The notes: generated from the letters alone by a model not told the origin. Shown: positions 25,967 through 34,613, counted from the stretch's first letter. The stretch is 64,000 nt of DNA from Streptomyces sp. SAJ15 (GCF_007595705.1 NZ_NISY01000010.1:150035-214034); one strand, 5' to 3'. Numbers and translations: made by a program.

Positions 25967-26998
25967 GTGCGCCGGGTATCCACTATCGCTGTCGCGGGCA
26001 TCGCCACCGCGGCTCTCGCTTTTTCCGTCACCGCCTGTGGTAGCAGCTCCGACGAAGGCAGCAAGGACAAGGGCATCGGCCTTGCGTTCGACGTCGGCGG
26101 CCGCGGTGACCACTCGTTCAACGACTCCGCCGCCAAGGGCTTCGACAAGGCCAAGGAGGACCTGGGGATCGGGGGCAAGGAGCTGACGGCCAAGGACGGC
26201 GACACCGACGCCGACCGCTACCAGAAGCTCGCCGACCTCGCCGACGCCGGTTACAACCCGGTCATCGGCGTCGGCTACGCCTACACCCCGGCCCTGGCCA
26301 AGGCGGCGAAGAAGTACCCGAACACCGACTTCGCGATCGTCGACTCGGTCGTCGAGGCCAAGAACGTCGCCTCCATCGTCTTCACCGAGCACGAGTCCTC
26401 CTACCTGGCGGGCGTCGCGGCCGGCCTGAAGACCAAGACCGACAAGGTCGGCTTCATCGGCGGCACCAACAGCGCGCTGATCAAGAAGTTCGCGGGCGGC
26501 TTCGAGCAGGGCCTGAAGGACACCAACCCGAAGGCCAGCCTGGACGTCCAGTGGGTCGACAGCACCCCCAAGGGCTTCGGCATGCCGGACCGCGGCAAGG
26601 ACATCGCCGAGGGCATGCTGTCCAAGGACGTCGACGTGATCTACTCCGCGGCGGGCTCCTCCGGCGCCGGCGCGATCGAGGCCACGGCGAAGAAGAAGGG
26701 CACCTGGTCCATCGGCGTCGACGGTGACCAGTACTTCGACAAGGGCCTGCAGAACTACAAGAACTCCATCCTGACCTCCGCGCTCAAGCAGGTCGACGGT
26801 GGCGTCTACGACTTCGTCAAGAGCGTCGTCAAGGACAAGAAGCCGCTCACCGGCGTTCAGGTCTACTCCCTGAAGAAGGGTGGCGTCGACGTCTCCTACT
26901 CCGGCGGCTTCATCGACGACATCAAGCCGAAGATCGAAGAGGCGAAGAAGAAGATCATCGACGGCAAGATCAAGGTCGTCGACACCTACAAGGGCTGA
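25967..26998 (+). CDS. BMP-family nucleoside-binding lipoprotein of an ABC transporter
   Basis: 343 residues. Signal peptide with lipobox VTACG (Cys24) and a mature N-terminus rich in Ser/Asp/Lys. The basic-membrane-protein/PnrA fold is evident: GIGLAFDVGGRGDHSFNDSAAKGFDKA, NPVIGVGYAYTPALAKAAKKYPNTDFAIVDS, HESSYLAGVAAGLKTKTDKVGFIGG and YSAAGSSGAGAIEA. BMP proteins bind purine and pyrimidine nucleosides outside the membrane and pass them to the permease. GTG 25967 has AAGGGGA at good spacing. First gene of the probable five-gene unit ending in cytidine deaminase; copy A of the operator lies just upstream. Confidence 0.93.
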   Translation: MRRVSTIAVAGIATAALAFSVTACGSSSDEGSKDKGIGLAFDVGGRGDHSFNDSAAKGFDKAKEDLGIGGKELTAKDGDTDADRYQKLADLADAGYNPVIGVGYAYTPALAKAAKKYPNTDFAIVDSVVEAKNVASIVFTEHESSYLAGVAAGLKTKTDKVGFIGGTNSALIKKFAGGFEQGLKDTNPKASLDVQWVDSTPKGFGMPDRGKDIAEGMLSKDVDVIYSAAGSSGAGAIEATAKKKGTWSIGVDGDQYFDKGLQNYKNSILTSALKQVDGGVYDFVKSVVKDKKPLTGVQVYSLKKGGVDVSYSGGFIDDIKPKIEEAKKKIIDGKIKVVDTYKG

Positions 26999-27080
26999 TC
27001 ACGGCCGCAGGGCTGAACGGCCCAGCGGACACGGCCCGCCTCCGGGGCCGCTCCGCCGGGCCGTCACCCGTCTGCCGCGG

Positions 27081-27116
27081 GGGCCGGCCGCCGCTCGACA
27101 TGAGGGCCGGCCGCCG
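27081..27116. repeat. 13-bp direct repeat with palindromic core, possible attenuator
   Basis: GGGCCGGCCGCCG occurs at 27081-27093 and 27104-27116. Each copy contains the self-complementary GGCCGGCC, so the two can pair. It lies in the 249-bp gap between the lipoprotein and ATPase genes and may reduce transcription or stabilise the upstream mRNA, as is common after binding-protein genes. Confidence 0.45.
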
Positions 27117-27236
27117 CGCGTCAAAAATGAAGTGTGTCCGGACCTGGGGGGTGCCGTCTCCCCGGGTCCGTGCCGCGTCCGTCCCCCGTAGAACCCGCCC
27201 GCCCGTCCCCCGCCCGGGCGGACCCGCCCCATCCTC

Positions 27237-27250
27237 AGGAGTGCGCCATC
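27237..27250 (+). promoter_or_regulatory. Strong ribosome-binding site placed before an ATC codon
   Basis: AGGAG at 27237-27241 is followed after 6 nt by ATC (27248-27250) in the frame of the ABC ATPase. No ATG, GTG or TTG occurs at a suitable distance in that frame; GTG 27241 is in another frame and runs into TAG after six codons. Confidence 0.5.
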
Positions 27251-28858
27251 AAAGCCGCTAGCGCTACCACGGGCGAGCCACCCGTCGACGCCTCAGGCGT
27301 CGCCGTAGAACTGCGCGGAATCACCAAGCGGTTCCCCGGAGTGGTCGCCAACCACGACATCGACATCACCGTGCGCCGTGGCACCGTGCACGCCCTCATG
27401 GGCGAGAACGGCGCGGGCAAGTCGACCCTGATGAAGATCCTCTACGGGATGCAGCGTCCCGACGAGGGCACCATCGCGATCAACGGCGAGCTGGTGGAGC
27501 TGCACTCCCCGGGTGACGCCATCTCCCGCGGTGTCGGCATGGTCCACCAGCACTTCATGCTCGCCGACAACCTCACCGTGCTGGAGAACGTCGTCCTCGG
27601 CGCGGAGAAGCTGCACGGCATCGGCTCCAAGGCCCGCGCCAAGATCCAGGAGATCTCGGACGCGTACGGCCTGGGTGTGCGCCCCGACGCGCTGGTCGAG
27701 GACCTCGGCGTGGCCGACCGGCAGCGGGTGGAGATCCTCAAGGTGCTCTACCGCGGCGCCCGGATCCTCATCCTGGACGAGCCGACCGCGGTGCTGGTGC
27801 CGCAGGAGGTCGAGGCGCTCTTCGACAACCTGCGCGAGCTCAAGGCCGAGGGTCTGACCGTCATCTTCATCTCCCACAAGCTGGGCGAGGTGCTCTCGGT
27901 CGCCGACGACATCACCGTCATCCGGCGCGGCACCACGGTGGGCACCGCGGTCCCCGCCGAGACCACCCCCAAGCAGCTCGCGGAGCTCATGGTCGGCAGC
28001 GAGCTGCCCACCCCGGAGACCCGCGAGTCCACGGTCACCGACACCCCGATGCTCGTCGTGGAGGGTCTGCACCTGCAGGCCCGGGACGTCGACGGCGTGG
28101 AGCGGGCCGTCCTCAACGAGATCTCCTTCACCATCCACAAGGGCGAGGTCCTGGGCATCGCCGGTGTGGAGGGCAACGGCCAGGCCGAACTGGTCGAGGC
28201 GGTCATGGGCATGCGCGACCCCGACCGGGGCACCGTCACCCTGGACGGCGCCGACATCAGCCACACCCCCACCCGCAAGCGGCGTGAGGACGGCATCGGC
28301 TACATCCCCGAGGACCGCCACCGGCACGGCCTGCTGCTGGAGGCCCCGCTCTGGGAGAACCGCATCCTGGGGCACGTCACCGAGGCGCCCAACAGCAAGC
28401 GGGGCATCCTCGCCCCGAGTGCCGCCCGCCGTGACACCGAGCGGATCGTGGCCGAGTACGACGTCCGCACCCCCGGCATCGAGGTCACCGCGGCCTCGCT
28501 CTCCGGCGGCAACCAGCAGAAGCTGATCGTCGGCCGTGAGATGAGCCACCACCCCAAGCTGCTGATCGCCGCGCACCCCACGCGCGGTGTGGACGTCGGC
28601 GCGCAGGCGCAGATCTGGGACCAGATCCGCGAGGCGCGCCGTGAAGGACTGGCGGTGCTGCTGATCTCCGCCGACCTGGACGAGCTGATCGGCCTGTCCG
28701 ACACCCTGCGCGTCATGTACCGGGGCAGCCTGGTCGCCGACGCCGATCCCGCCACGATCACCCCTGAGGAGCTGGGCTCGGCCATGACCGGCGCGGCTTC
28801 CGGCCATCTCGAACACCAGGAAGACGGTGCCGAGGACGCTGGGGGAGAGGACCGATGA
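27248..28858 (+). CDS. Nucleoside ABC transporter ATPase, double-domain (RbsA/MglA type)
   Basis: About 536 residues if translation begins at the ATC at 27248 (see the ribosome-binding-site entry); the longer frame back to 27134 lacks homology. Two fused ATPase domains. The first has Walker A GENGAGKST, Q-loop HQHFML and Walker B ILILDEPTAVL. The second has a degenerate Walker A (GVEGNGQAE), a good signature LSGGNQQKLIVGRE and the altered Walker B LLIAAHPTRGVD, as usual in sugar and nucleoside importers of this type. It energises uptake with the two permeases that follow. The stop overlaps the next start (ATGA). Confidence 0.92.
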   Translation: MKAASATTGEPPVDASGVAVELRGITKRFPGVVANHDIDITVRRGTVHALMGENGAGKSTLMKILYGMQRPDEGTIAINGELVELHSPGDAISRGVGMVHQHFMLADNLTVLENVVLGAEKLHGIGSKARAKIQEISDAYGLGVRPDALVEDLGVADRQRVEILKVLYRGARILILDEPTAVLVPQEVEALFDNLRELKAEGLTVIFISHKLGEVLSVADDITVIRRGTTVGTAVPAETTPKQLAELMVGSELPTPETRESTVTDTPMLVVEGLHLQARDVDGVERAVLNEISFTIHKGEVLGIAGVEGNGQAELVEAVMGMRDPDRGTVTLDGADISHTPTRKRREDGIGYIPEDRHRHGLLLEAPLWENRILGHVTEAPNSKRGILAPSAARRDTERIVAEYDVRTPGIEVTAASLSGGNQQKLIVGREMSHHPKLLIAAHPTRGVDVGAQAQIWDQIREARREGLAVLLISADLDELIGLSDTLRVMYRGSLVADADPATITPEELGSAMTGAASGHLEHQEDGAEDAGGEDR

Positions 28859-29964
28859 AGAAATTCGACAAGGAGCGGATGCTCCTGGCGGTCGCGGCCC
28901 CGGCGCTCGCGCTGGCCGCCGCCTTCCTGCTGACCGCCCTGGTGCTGGCGGCGACGGGCAAGGAGCCGTTCAACGCCTTCAGCATCATGTTCGAGTACGG
29001 CTTCAAGTCCGACAGTCAGGTCTACATCCTGAACAAGGCGACGACGTACTTCCTCGCGGGTCTCGCGGTGGCCGTCGGCTTCCGGATGAACCTGTTCAAC
29101 ATCGGTGTGGACGGCCAGTACCGGCTCGGCGCCTTCTTCGCGGCCGTCCTCGGCGGCGCGCTGGAGCTGCCCGGCTTCGTACAGATCCCGCTGATCATCC
29201 TGGTCGCGATGCTGGTCGGCGCGATGTGGGCCTCCATCGCCGCGCTGCTCAAGGTCTACCGCGGCGTCAGCGAGGTGATCAGCACGATCATGCTGAACGC
29301 CCTCGCCGGCATCCTCATCAGCTATCTGCTGGTCGACGGGCGGCTCGGTGTCCTGGACAAGGACACCAACATCGTCTCCACCGACCCGCTGCCGGAGTCC
29401 AGCCACTTCTTCACCATCCCGGCCGGTCCCGGGCTGGACCCGATCTGGGGCTTCATCGTCGTCGCGGTGCTCGCCGGCGTCGGCTTCTGGTTCCTGCTGG
29501 GCCGCACCCGCTTCGGCTTCGACCTGCGCGCGGTGGGCCGCTCCGAGTCCGCCGCCGACGCCAGCGGTGTCAACGTCAAGCGCATGATCATCACCTCCAT
29601 GCTGCTGTCCGGCGCGGTCGCCGGCCTCGTCGGCATGCCGGTGCTGCTCAACGACGCCCACCAGTACAGCTCCGACTTCCCGGCCGGCATCGGCTTCACC
29701 GGCATCGCCATCGCGCTGCTGGGCCGCAACAACCCGGTCGGCATCGCGCTGGCCGCCCTGCTGTGGGGCTTCCTGGAGCGCGGCGCGGGCCGCCTGGAGT
29801 TCGAGGGGTACGACCGGGAGATCGTCGGCGTCATGCAGGGCGTCATCGTCCTGTGCGTCGTCATCGCGTACGAACTGGTGCGCCGCTACGGCCTCAAGCG
29901 CCAGCAGCAGAAGGTCGGCGCCGAGCTCGCCGCGCAGGCCAAGAAGCAGGAGGCGGCAGCGTAA
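28855..29964 (+). CDS. Nucleoside ABC transporter permease 1
   Basis: 369 residues, about nine hydrophobic segments, BPD_transp_2 (RbsC/LivH-like) fold. Conserved cytoplasmic loop VGRSESAADASGVNVKRMIITSMLLSGAVAGLVG is the usual contact to the ATPase, and FRMNLFNIGVDGQYRLGAF is typical for the BMP-type nucleoside permease pair. ATG 28855 overlaps the ATPase stop by 4 bp; the stop TAA overlaps the next ATG (TAATG). Confidence 0.93.
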   Translation: MKKFDKERMLLAVAAPALALAAAFLLTALVLAATGKEPFNAFSIMFEYGFKSDSQVYILNKATTYFLAGLAVAVGFRMNLFNIGVDGQYRLGAFFAAVLGGALELPGFVQIPLIILVAMLVGAMWASIAALLKVYRGVSEVISTIMLNALAGILISYLLVDGRLGVLDKDTNIVSTDPLPESSHFFTIPAGPGLDPIWGFIVVAVLAGVGFWFLLGRTRFGFDLRAVGRSESAADASGVNVKRMIITSMLLSGAVAGLVGMPVLLNDAHQYSSDFPAGIGFTGIAIALLGRNNPVGIALAALLWGFLERGAGRLEFEGYDREIVGVMQGVIVLCVVIAYELVRRYGLKRQQQKVGAELAAQAKKQEAAA

Positions 29965-31253
29965 TGGCCACGACTTCCACCACCCCGAAGTCCGCCACGG
30001 CGGTTCAGACCAAGATCCACCACAAGCTGACCTTCGCCAAGGTGCTGCTGCTCATCGCGGGCGGGCTGGTCCTGCTCTCCGTGGTGACCGCGCTCGTCTC
30101 CTCCGGCGATAAGCCCGCCTTCTACACCATCACCTCCTCCGACCAGGTCGCCGCCGCGCTCTCCATGGCGGTGCCGATCGGTCTGGCGGGTCTCGGCGGC
30201 CTCTGGGCCGAGCGGGCCGGCGTGGTCAACATCGGCCTTGAGGGCATGATGATCCTCGGCACCTTCTTCGGTGCCTGGGCGGGCTACCAGACCAGCCCCT
30301 GGGTGGGCGTCCTCGCCGGCGTCCTCGGCGGCGCGGTCGGCGGCCTGGTGCACGCCATCGCCACCGTCACCTTCGGTGTCGACCACATCGTCTCCGGTGT
30401 GGCGATCAACATCCTGGCGCTGGGCGCCACCACCTACCTCGCCAAGGCGTGGTTCGGTCCGCTGAGCGACCAGGGCGGCAGCCCCAAGCAGTCGCCCCAG
30501 GTGGACGACCTGCCCACGATCACCGTGCCGGGACTGTCCGACTGGCTCCAGGACATCGAGGACGAGCACTGGTTCGTCGTCTCCGACGTCGCCGGCATCC
30601 TCGGCGGCCTGGTCACCAACGTCTCGGTGCTGACCGTGCTGGCGATCGCCCTGGTCATCGGCACCTTCTTCGTGCTGTGGAAGACCTCCTTCGGTCTGCG
30701 GCTGCGGTCCTGCGGTGAGAACCCGACCGCCGCCGAGTCCCTGGGCGTCAACGTCTACCTGTACAAGTACGCGGCCGTGGTCACCTCCGGCGCGCTCGCC
30801 GGCCTCGGCGGCGTGTTCCTCGCCCTGGTCCGTTCGCACATCTACAACGAGGGCCAGACCGGTGGCCGCGGCTACATCGGCCTCGCCGCGATGCTGTTCG
30901 GCAACTGGCGCCCGGGCGGCCTGGCGATGGGCGCGGGCCTGTTCGGCTACTCCGACGCGCTCCAGCTGCGCAACGGCGGCCCGACCGTGCACGCGCTGCT
31001 GCTCATCGCCGGCATCGCGCTGCTGCTCTTCGCGGCGTGGAAGGTGTACCGCAAGGCCATGGTGGCCGCGGCGATCAACGCCGTCGCCGGCGCGGTCCTG
31101 CTGGTCTGGTACCTGCTGACCGACACCGTGCCCAGCGAGCTGGTCAGCGCGACCCCGTACATCGTCACCCTGCTGGTCATGGCGCTGGCCGCACAGCGGC
31201 TACGGATGCCCAAGGCGAACGGCAGGCCCTACCGCAAGGGACAGGGCAAGTGA
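29964..31253 (+). CDS. Nucleoside ABC transporter permease 2
   Basis: 429 residues, partner of permease 1. It has about ten hydrophobic segments, with SMAVPIGLAGLGGLWAERAGVVNIGLEGMM and the ATPase-contact loop SCGENPTAAESLGVNVYLYKYAAVVTSGALAGLGG. The loop between about residues 165 and 205 is longer and acidic. AGGAGG (about 29949-29954) precedes ATG 29964 by 9 nt. Its stop overlaps the GTG of cytidine deaminase (GTGA), so uptake and deamination are translationally coupled. Confidence 0.93.
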   Translation: MATTSTTPKSATAVQTKIHHKLTFAKVLLLIAGGLVLLSVVTALVSSGDKPAFYTITSSDQVAAALSMAVPIGLAGLGGLWAERAGVVNIGLEGMMILGTFFGAWAGYQTSPWVGVLAGVLGGAVGGLVHAIATVTFGVDHIVSGVAINILALGATTYLAKAWFGPLSDQGGSPKQSPQVDDLPTITVPGLSDWLQDIEDEHWFVVSDVAGILGGLVTNVSVLTVLAIALVIGTFFVLWKTSFGLRLRSCGENPTAAESLGVNVYLYKYAAVVTSGALAGLGGVFLALVRSHIYNEGQTGGRGYIGLAAMLFGNWRPGGLAMGAGLFGYSDALQLRNGGPTVHALLLIAGIALLLFAAWKVYRKAMVAAAINAVAGAVLLVWYLLTDTVPSELVSATPYIVTLLVMALAAQRLRMPKANGRPYRKGQGK

Positions 31254-31648
31254 CCGAGTCTCCCCACGACTGGGAGGCGCTGCGCGCGCAGGCCCGGGAC
31301 GCCATGTCCCGGGCCTACGCCCCCTACTCCGGCTTCCCGGTGGGCGCGGCGGCCTATGTCGACGACGGCCGGATCGTCTCCGGCTGCAATGTGGAGAACG
31401 CCTCCTACGGGGTGGCCCTGTGCGCCGAGTGCGGTCTGGTCGGCGAGCTGTTCGCCACCGGCGGCGGCCGGCTGACGGCCTTCACCTGCTGCGACCGCAA
31501 CGGCGATGTGCTGATGCCGTGTGGCCGCTGCCGCCAGCTGCTGTGGGAGCACGGCGGCCCCGAACTGCTGGTGGAGACCTCGACGGGGGTGCGGCGGCTG
31601 GCCGAGCTGCTGCCGGACGCCTTCGGCCCCGCCGATCTGGAACGCTGA
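31250..31648 (+). CDS. cdd: Cytidine deaminase
   Basis: 132 residues, the length of the small tetrameric class. Zinc and catalytic motifs: CNVENASYGVALCAECG (Cys-Ala-Glu, Glu as proton shuttle) and PCGRCRQLLWE (two zinc Cys). The N-terminus has RAYAPYSGFPVGAAAYVDDG. Converts cytidine and deoxycytidine to uridine and deoxyuridine. GTG 31250 lies within the stop of the second permease. Last gene of the transporter unit; a separate operator copy begins before deoA. Confidence 0.95.
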   Translation: MTESPHDWEALRAQARDAMSRAYAPYSGFPVGAAAYVDDGRIVSGCNVENASYGVALCAECGLVGELFATGGGRLTAFTCCDRNGDVLMPCGRCRQLLWEHGGPELLVETSTGVRRLAELLPDAFGPADLER

Positions 31649-31665
31649 TCTTCTCAGCCCCGATA

Positions 31666-31679
31666 TCTACACGCGTAAA
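31666..31679. promoter_or_regulatory. Nucleoside-regulon operator, copy B (deoA)
   Basis: TCTACACGCGTAAA, 12 of 14 positions of the shared palindrome TCTACGCGCGTAGA, in the 98-bp AT-richer gap between cdd and deoA, 67 bp before the deoA ATG. Confidence 0.65.
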
Positions 31680-31746
31680 ACGCCCGTTTGCCGGCATCTT
31701 TGCGCTTCGAACGCGCTCATTCCCGTCCAGAAAGGCAGCCCGACCC

Positions 31747-33024
31747 ATGGACGCCATTTCCGTCATCCGCACCAAGCGTGACGGCGGCCGTCTGACCGAC
31801 GGCCAGATCGACTGGATCATCGACGCCTACACGCGTGGCGTGGTCGCGGACGAGCAGATGTCCGCACTCGCCATGGCGATCTTCCTCAACGGCATGGACC
31901 GGGCCGAGATCGCCCGCTGGACCGCCGCGATGATCGCCTCCGGCGAGCGGATGGACTTCTCCTCGCTGTCCCGCCCGACCGCCGACAAGCACTCCACCGG
32001 CGGCGTCGGCGACAAGATCACGCTGCCGCTGGCCCCGCTGGTCGCCGCCTGCGGCGCGGCCGTGCCGCAGCTCTCCGGCCGCGGCCTCGGCCACACCGGC
32101 GGCACCCTGGACAAGCTGGAGTCCATCCCGGGCTGGCGGGCGCTGCTCTCCAACGACGAGATGCTGGGCGTGCTGAGCGACGTCGGCGCGGTGATCTGCG
32201 CGGCCGGCGACGGGCTGGCCCCGGCCGACAAGAAGCTGTACGCGCTGCGCGACGTGACCGGCACGGTCGAGGCGATCCCGCTGATCGCCTCCTCCATCAT
32301 GTCCAAGAAGATCGCCGAGGGCACCGGCTCGCTGGTGCTCGACGTCAAGGTCGGCTCCGGCGCCTTCATGAAGGACATCGACGCCGCCCGCGAGCTGGCG
32401 AGCACCATGGTGGGCCTCGGCACCGACCACGGCGTCAAGACCGTCGCGCTGCTCACCGACATGTCCACCCCGCTGGGCCTCACCGCGGGCAACGCCCTCG
32501 AGGTCCGCGAGTCCGTCGAGGTGCTCGCCGGCGGCGGCCCGGCGGACGTCGTCGAGCTGACCGTCGCCCTGGCGCGCGAGATGCTCGTCGCCGCCGGCCT
32601 GCCCGACGCCGACCCGGCCAAGGCGCTGGCCGATGGCTCCGCGATGGACCACTGGCGCCGCATGATCGCCGCGCAGGGCGGCGACCCGGACGCCGAGCTG
32701 CCGGTCGCCCGGGAGCGGCACGTCGTCACGGCCGCCGAGTCCGGTGTGCTCAGCAAGCTCGACGCCTACGCCGTCGGCGTCGCCGCCTGGCGCCTGGGCG
32801 CCGGCCGCGCCCGCAAGGAGGACCCGGTGCAGGCCGGCGCCGGCATCGAGATCCACGCCAAGCCCGGCGAGACGGTCACCGCGGGCCAGCCGCTGCTGAC
32901 CCTGCACACCGACACCCCGGAGAAGTTCGAGTACGCCCTGGAGGCCCTGGCGGGCGCCGCGGAGTACGCCCCGGCGGGCACGGACTTCACGGCCGCGCCG
33001 ATCGTGCTGGACCGGATCGCCTGA
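31747..33024 (+). CDS. deoA: Thymidine (pyrimidine-nucleoside) phosphorylase
   Basis: 425 residues. Family signatures: phosphate site DKHSTGGVGDKITLPLAPLVAACG, SGRGLGHTGGTLDKLESIPG, GTGSLVLDVKVGSGAFMKD, and a C-terminal PYNP domain. Cleaves thymidine or uridine with phosphate into base and (deoxy)ribose-1-phosphate. ATG 31747 has AAAGG 11 nt upstream. The gene has its own operator copy B and ends with a strong terminator at 33095-33120. Confidence 0.95.
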   Translation: MDAISVIRTKRDGGRLTDGQIDWIIDAYTRGVVADEQMSALAMAIFLNGMDRAEIARWTAAMIASGERMDFSSLSRPTADKHSTGGVGDKITLPLAPLVAACGAAVPQLSGRGLGHTGGTLDKLESIPGWRALLSNDEMLGVLSDVGAVICAAGDGLAPADKKLYALRDVTGTVEAIPLIASSIMSKKIAEGTGSLVLDVKVGSGAFMKDIDAARELASTMVGLGTDHGVKTVALLTDMSTPLGLTAGNALEVRESVEVLAGGGPADVVELTVALAREMLVAAGLPDADPAKALADGSAMDHWRRMIAAQGGDPDAELPVARERHVVTAAESGVLSKLDAYAVGVAAWRLGAGRARKEDPVQAGAGIEIHAKPGETVTAGQPLLTLHTDTPEKFEYALEALAGAAEYAPAGTDFTAAPIVLDRIA

Positions 33025-33094
33025 TCCGGAGCAATCCGACGCGCCCGGACGGGCGAGTCTCCCTCCCCGAGGGATCTCCCCCCTGGGGGTGAAC

Positions 33095-33120
33095 GGGACC
33101 GGTGGACCACCACCGGTCCC
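33095..33120 (+). terminator. Terminator after deoA
   Basis: Perfect 11-bp arms GGGACCGGTGG and CCACCGGTCCC around a 4-nt loop, followed by GTCGTCGTTTCC. Confidence 0.75.
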
Positions 33121-33132
33121 GTCGTCGTTTCC

Positions 33133-33225
33133 GGCCCCGATCCGGCCCCGATCCGGCCCCGATCCGGGTCCCGATTCGGCCACCGGCCCGGCCCTGGTCG
33201 GGCCCTGGTCGGGCCTTGGCCGGGC
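33133..33225. repeat. Two sets of 11-bp tandem repeats downstream of deoA
   Basis: GGCCCCGATCC three times in a row (33133-33165), then after a degenerate copy a second 11-bp unit GGCCCTGGTCG about three times up to 33225. Non-coding, probably slippage products. Confidence 0.8.
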
Positions 33226-33435
33226 ACCGGCCGGCTCCCCGGGGCGGCGGCTGCCGCGCTCCCGGAGTCCCCCCGGTTCCGGGGATGCTGATGACCAGTC
33301 GGCCGCGACGCAGTCTGACAATGACTCCAATCGGTCCACTTCTGTCATGTGTCGTCACTTATTTTCCGATAACTCGTTACAAGGAGTTGAGGGCCGGGGG
33401 GTGCGTGCCGGGGGCGCTCGGAAGGAGGCAGTCGC

Positions 33436-33708
33436 GTGGATGCCACCGTGACCTTGTTCGGCTCGTTCCTGGCCTCCGTCGGGGTCCTGGGCGCGGCCGT
33501 GGCGGCGTACCTGGGGAAGCGCGGTGAGAACGCGCTGACCGGATACTCCAGCCTGACCGAGAAACTCCAGGCGGAACGCGACCGGCTGGAGCGGCAGCTC
33601 GCGGAACGGGACACCAAGCTTGCCGAGCTGATCGCGCAACGCACGGCGGACCAGACCGAGATCGCCCGGCTGCGGATGGACAATCACCGACTCGGAGGGA
33701 CCCCGTGA
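33436..33708 (+). CDS. Small membrane and coiled-coil protein, holin-like neighbour of collagen-like protein
   Basis: 90 residues from GTG 33436 with a strong AAGGAGG 8 nt upstream. One N-terminal transmembrane segment (about residues 3-26, VTLFGSFLASVGVLGAAVAAYLG) and then a heptad-like coiled coil rich in Glu, Arg and Leu (LTEKLQAERDRLERQLAERD). No catalytic motif. Short proteins of this layout next to collagen-like proteins occur in the lysis/tail regions of actinophages, so a phage origin is possible. Stop and next start overlap (GTGA). Confidence 0.75.
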   Translation: MDATVTLFGSFLASVGVLGAAVAAYLGKRGENALTGYSSLTEKLQAERDRLERQLAERDTKLAELIAQRTADQTEIARLRMDNHRLGGTP

Positions 33709-34472
33709 CCCGGATCGAGCGGCTGCTCGCGTTTCGTTGGCGCGGCATCGTTCTCGTGTGCGTGCTCCTCGCCCTGTCCGGGGTCGCGGTGATCCTCTGG
33801 GCGCGGATCAACGCCGGGGACCGCCGCGCGGACGCGATGGCGGCCGAGGCCGACCGGCGGGGAGTGGCCCTGTCCACGCTGGCCCGGGACGTACGGACGC
33901 TGCGCGACCAGGTTCGGGCCCATGGCGACACCCCGGCCGCCCCCGACCCCGCGGAGGCGGTGCGCGACCTGGTGTCGCGGGTGAGCGTCCCGGTGCCCGC
34001 CGTGGCGGCGGGCACCCCGGGATCGCCCGGCGCACCGGGGGCCCACGGCGAGCGCGGGCCCCGTGGGGGCCGGGGCGGGCCCGGCCCGTCCGGCGCCCGG
34101 GGCGCCATCGGCCCCGTCGGTCCGACCGGGCCCTCCGGCCCCGACGGCCCGGCGGGCGTGGCCGGCCCGGCCGGGGCACCCGGAACCGACGGTCTCCCGG
34201 GCGCCGTCGGCCCGTCCGGCCCCGCGGGCCCACCCGGACCCGCGGGGGAGCGCGGCCCGCAGGGCGAGCCCGGTGAACCCGGCGAGCCCGGCGAGCGCGG
34301 ACCCCAGGGCGACCCGGCCTCGCCCTGTCCCAGCGGCTACACCCTCCAGCCACCCCCGTACGACCCCGCCGCCCTGATGTGCCGTCATGAGGGAGCCCCG
34401 CCGATCCTGACGAGGCCGCTGCCGCGGTGGACCAAGGGAGCGGGGCGGGAGCGGGCGGGCGCGGCGGACTGA
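33705..34472 (+). CDS. Membrane-anchored collagen-like protein
   Basis: 255 residues from GTG 33705. One transmembrane segment (about 13-34, GIVLVCVLLALSGVAVILWA), a helical region with conserved heptads to about residue 95, then about 100 residues of Gly-X-Y triplets (GSPGAPGAHGERGPRGGRG and so on, with many GPxGPxG) that predict a collagen-like triple helix. A short C-terminal domain contains CPSGYTLQPPPYDP and one more Cys, typical of phage tail or lysis-associated collagen proteins. Translationally coupled to the small membrane protein; the pair appears to be a two-gene cassette inserted among metabolic genes. Confidence 0.85.
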   Translation: MTRIERLLAFRWRGIVLVCVLLALSGVAVILWARINAGDRRADAMAAEADRRGVALSTLARDVRTLRDQVRAHGDTPAAPDPAEAVRDLVSRVSVPVPAVAAGTPGSPGAPGAHGERGPRGGRGGPGPSGARGAIGPVGPTGPSGPDGPAGVAGPAGAPGTDGLPGAVGPSGPAGPPGPAGERGPQGEPGEPGEPGERGPQGDPASPCPSGYTLQPPPYDPAALMCRHEGAPPILTRPLPRWTKGAGRERAGAAD

Positions 34473-34525
34473 GCCGCGCCGCCGGCCGGGAGGCGCGGAC
34501 ACGGCCGCCGGCGTGGAGAGACGGA

Positions 34526-34563
34526 GCGAGGGGGCGGGTCCGGCACCGGACCCGCCCCCTCGC
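34526..34563. terminator. Bidirectional terminator
   Basis: Perfect 18-bp arms beginning GCGAGGGGGCGGGTCCGG with a 2-nt centre, between the collagen-like gene and the convergent MFS gene. Confidence 0.8.
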
Positions 34564-34613
34564 CGCAGCCGACCGCCGGCGGTGTCACTCGTCACCGCCG
34601 GCCGTCGCCGGCG

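Larger units (their letters stand above)
33025..33435. other. 411-bp intergenic region between deoA and the collagen-like cassette
   Basis: Holds the deoA terminator, the 11-bp tandem repeats and, from about 33290, an AT-richer stretch likely to be the promoter of the next gene. No supported gene; the open frames lie in the repeats. Confidence 0.6.

Noticed and set aside
27241..27261. GTG 27241 as the start of the ABC ATPase
   Set aside because: It is out of frame with the ATPase and meets TAG after six codons.
31826..31839. A further operator-like sequence CCTACACGCGTGGC inside deoA
   Set aside because: It lies in the conserved coding sequence for AYTRG and matches less well; probably chance.
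32766..33358. Leftward frames across the deoA end and the 11-bp repeats
   Set aside because: The translation is repetitive Arg/Pro/Gly, generated by the repeats; no start signal.
33436..34472. Intact prophage around the collagen-like gene
   Set aside because: No integrase, terminase, capsid, tail or att-like duplication was found; only two phage-style membrane genes are present.
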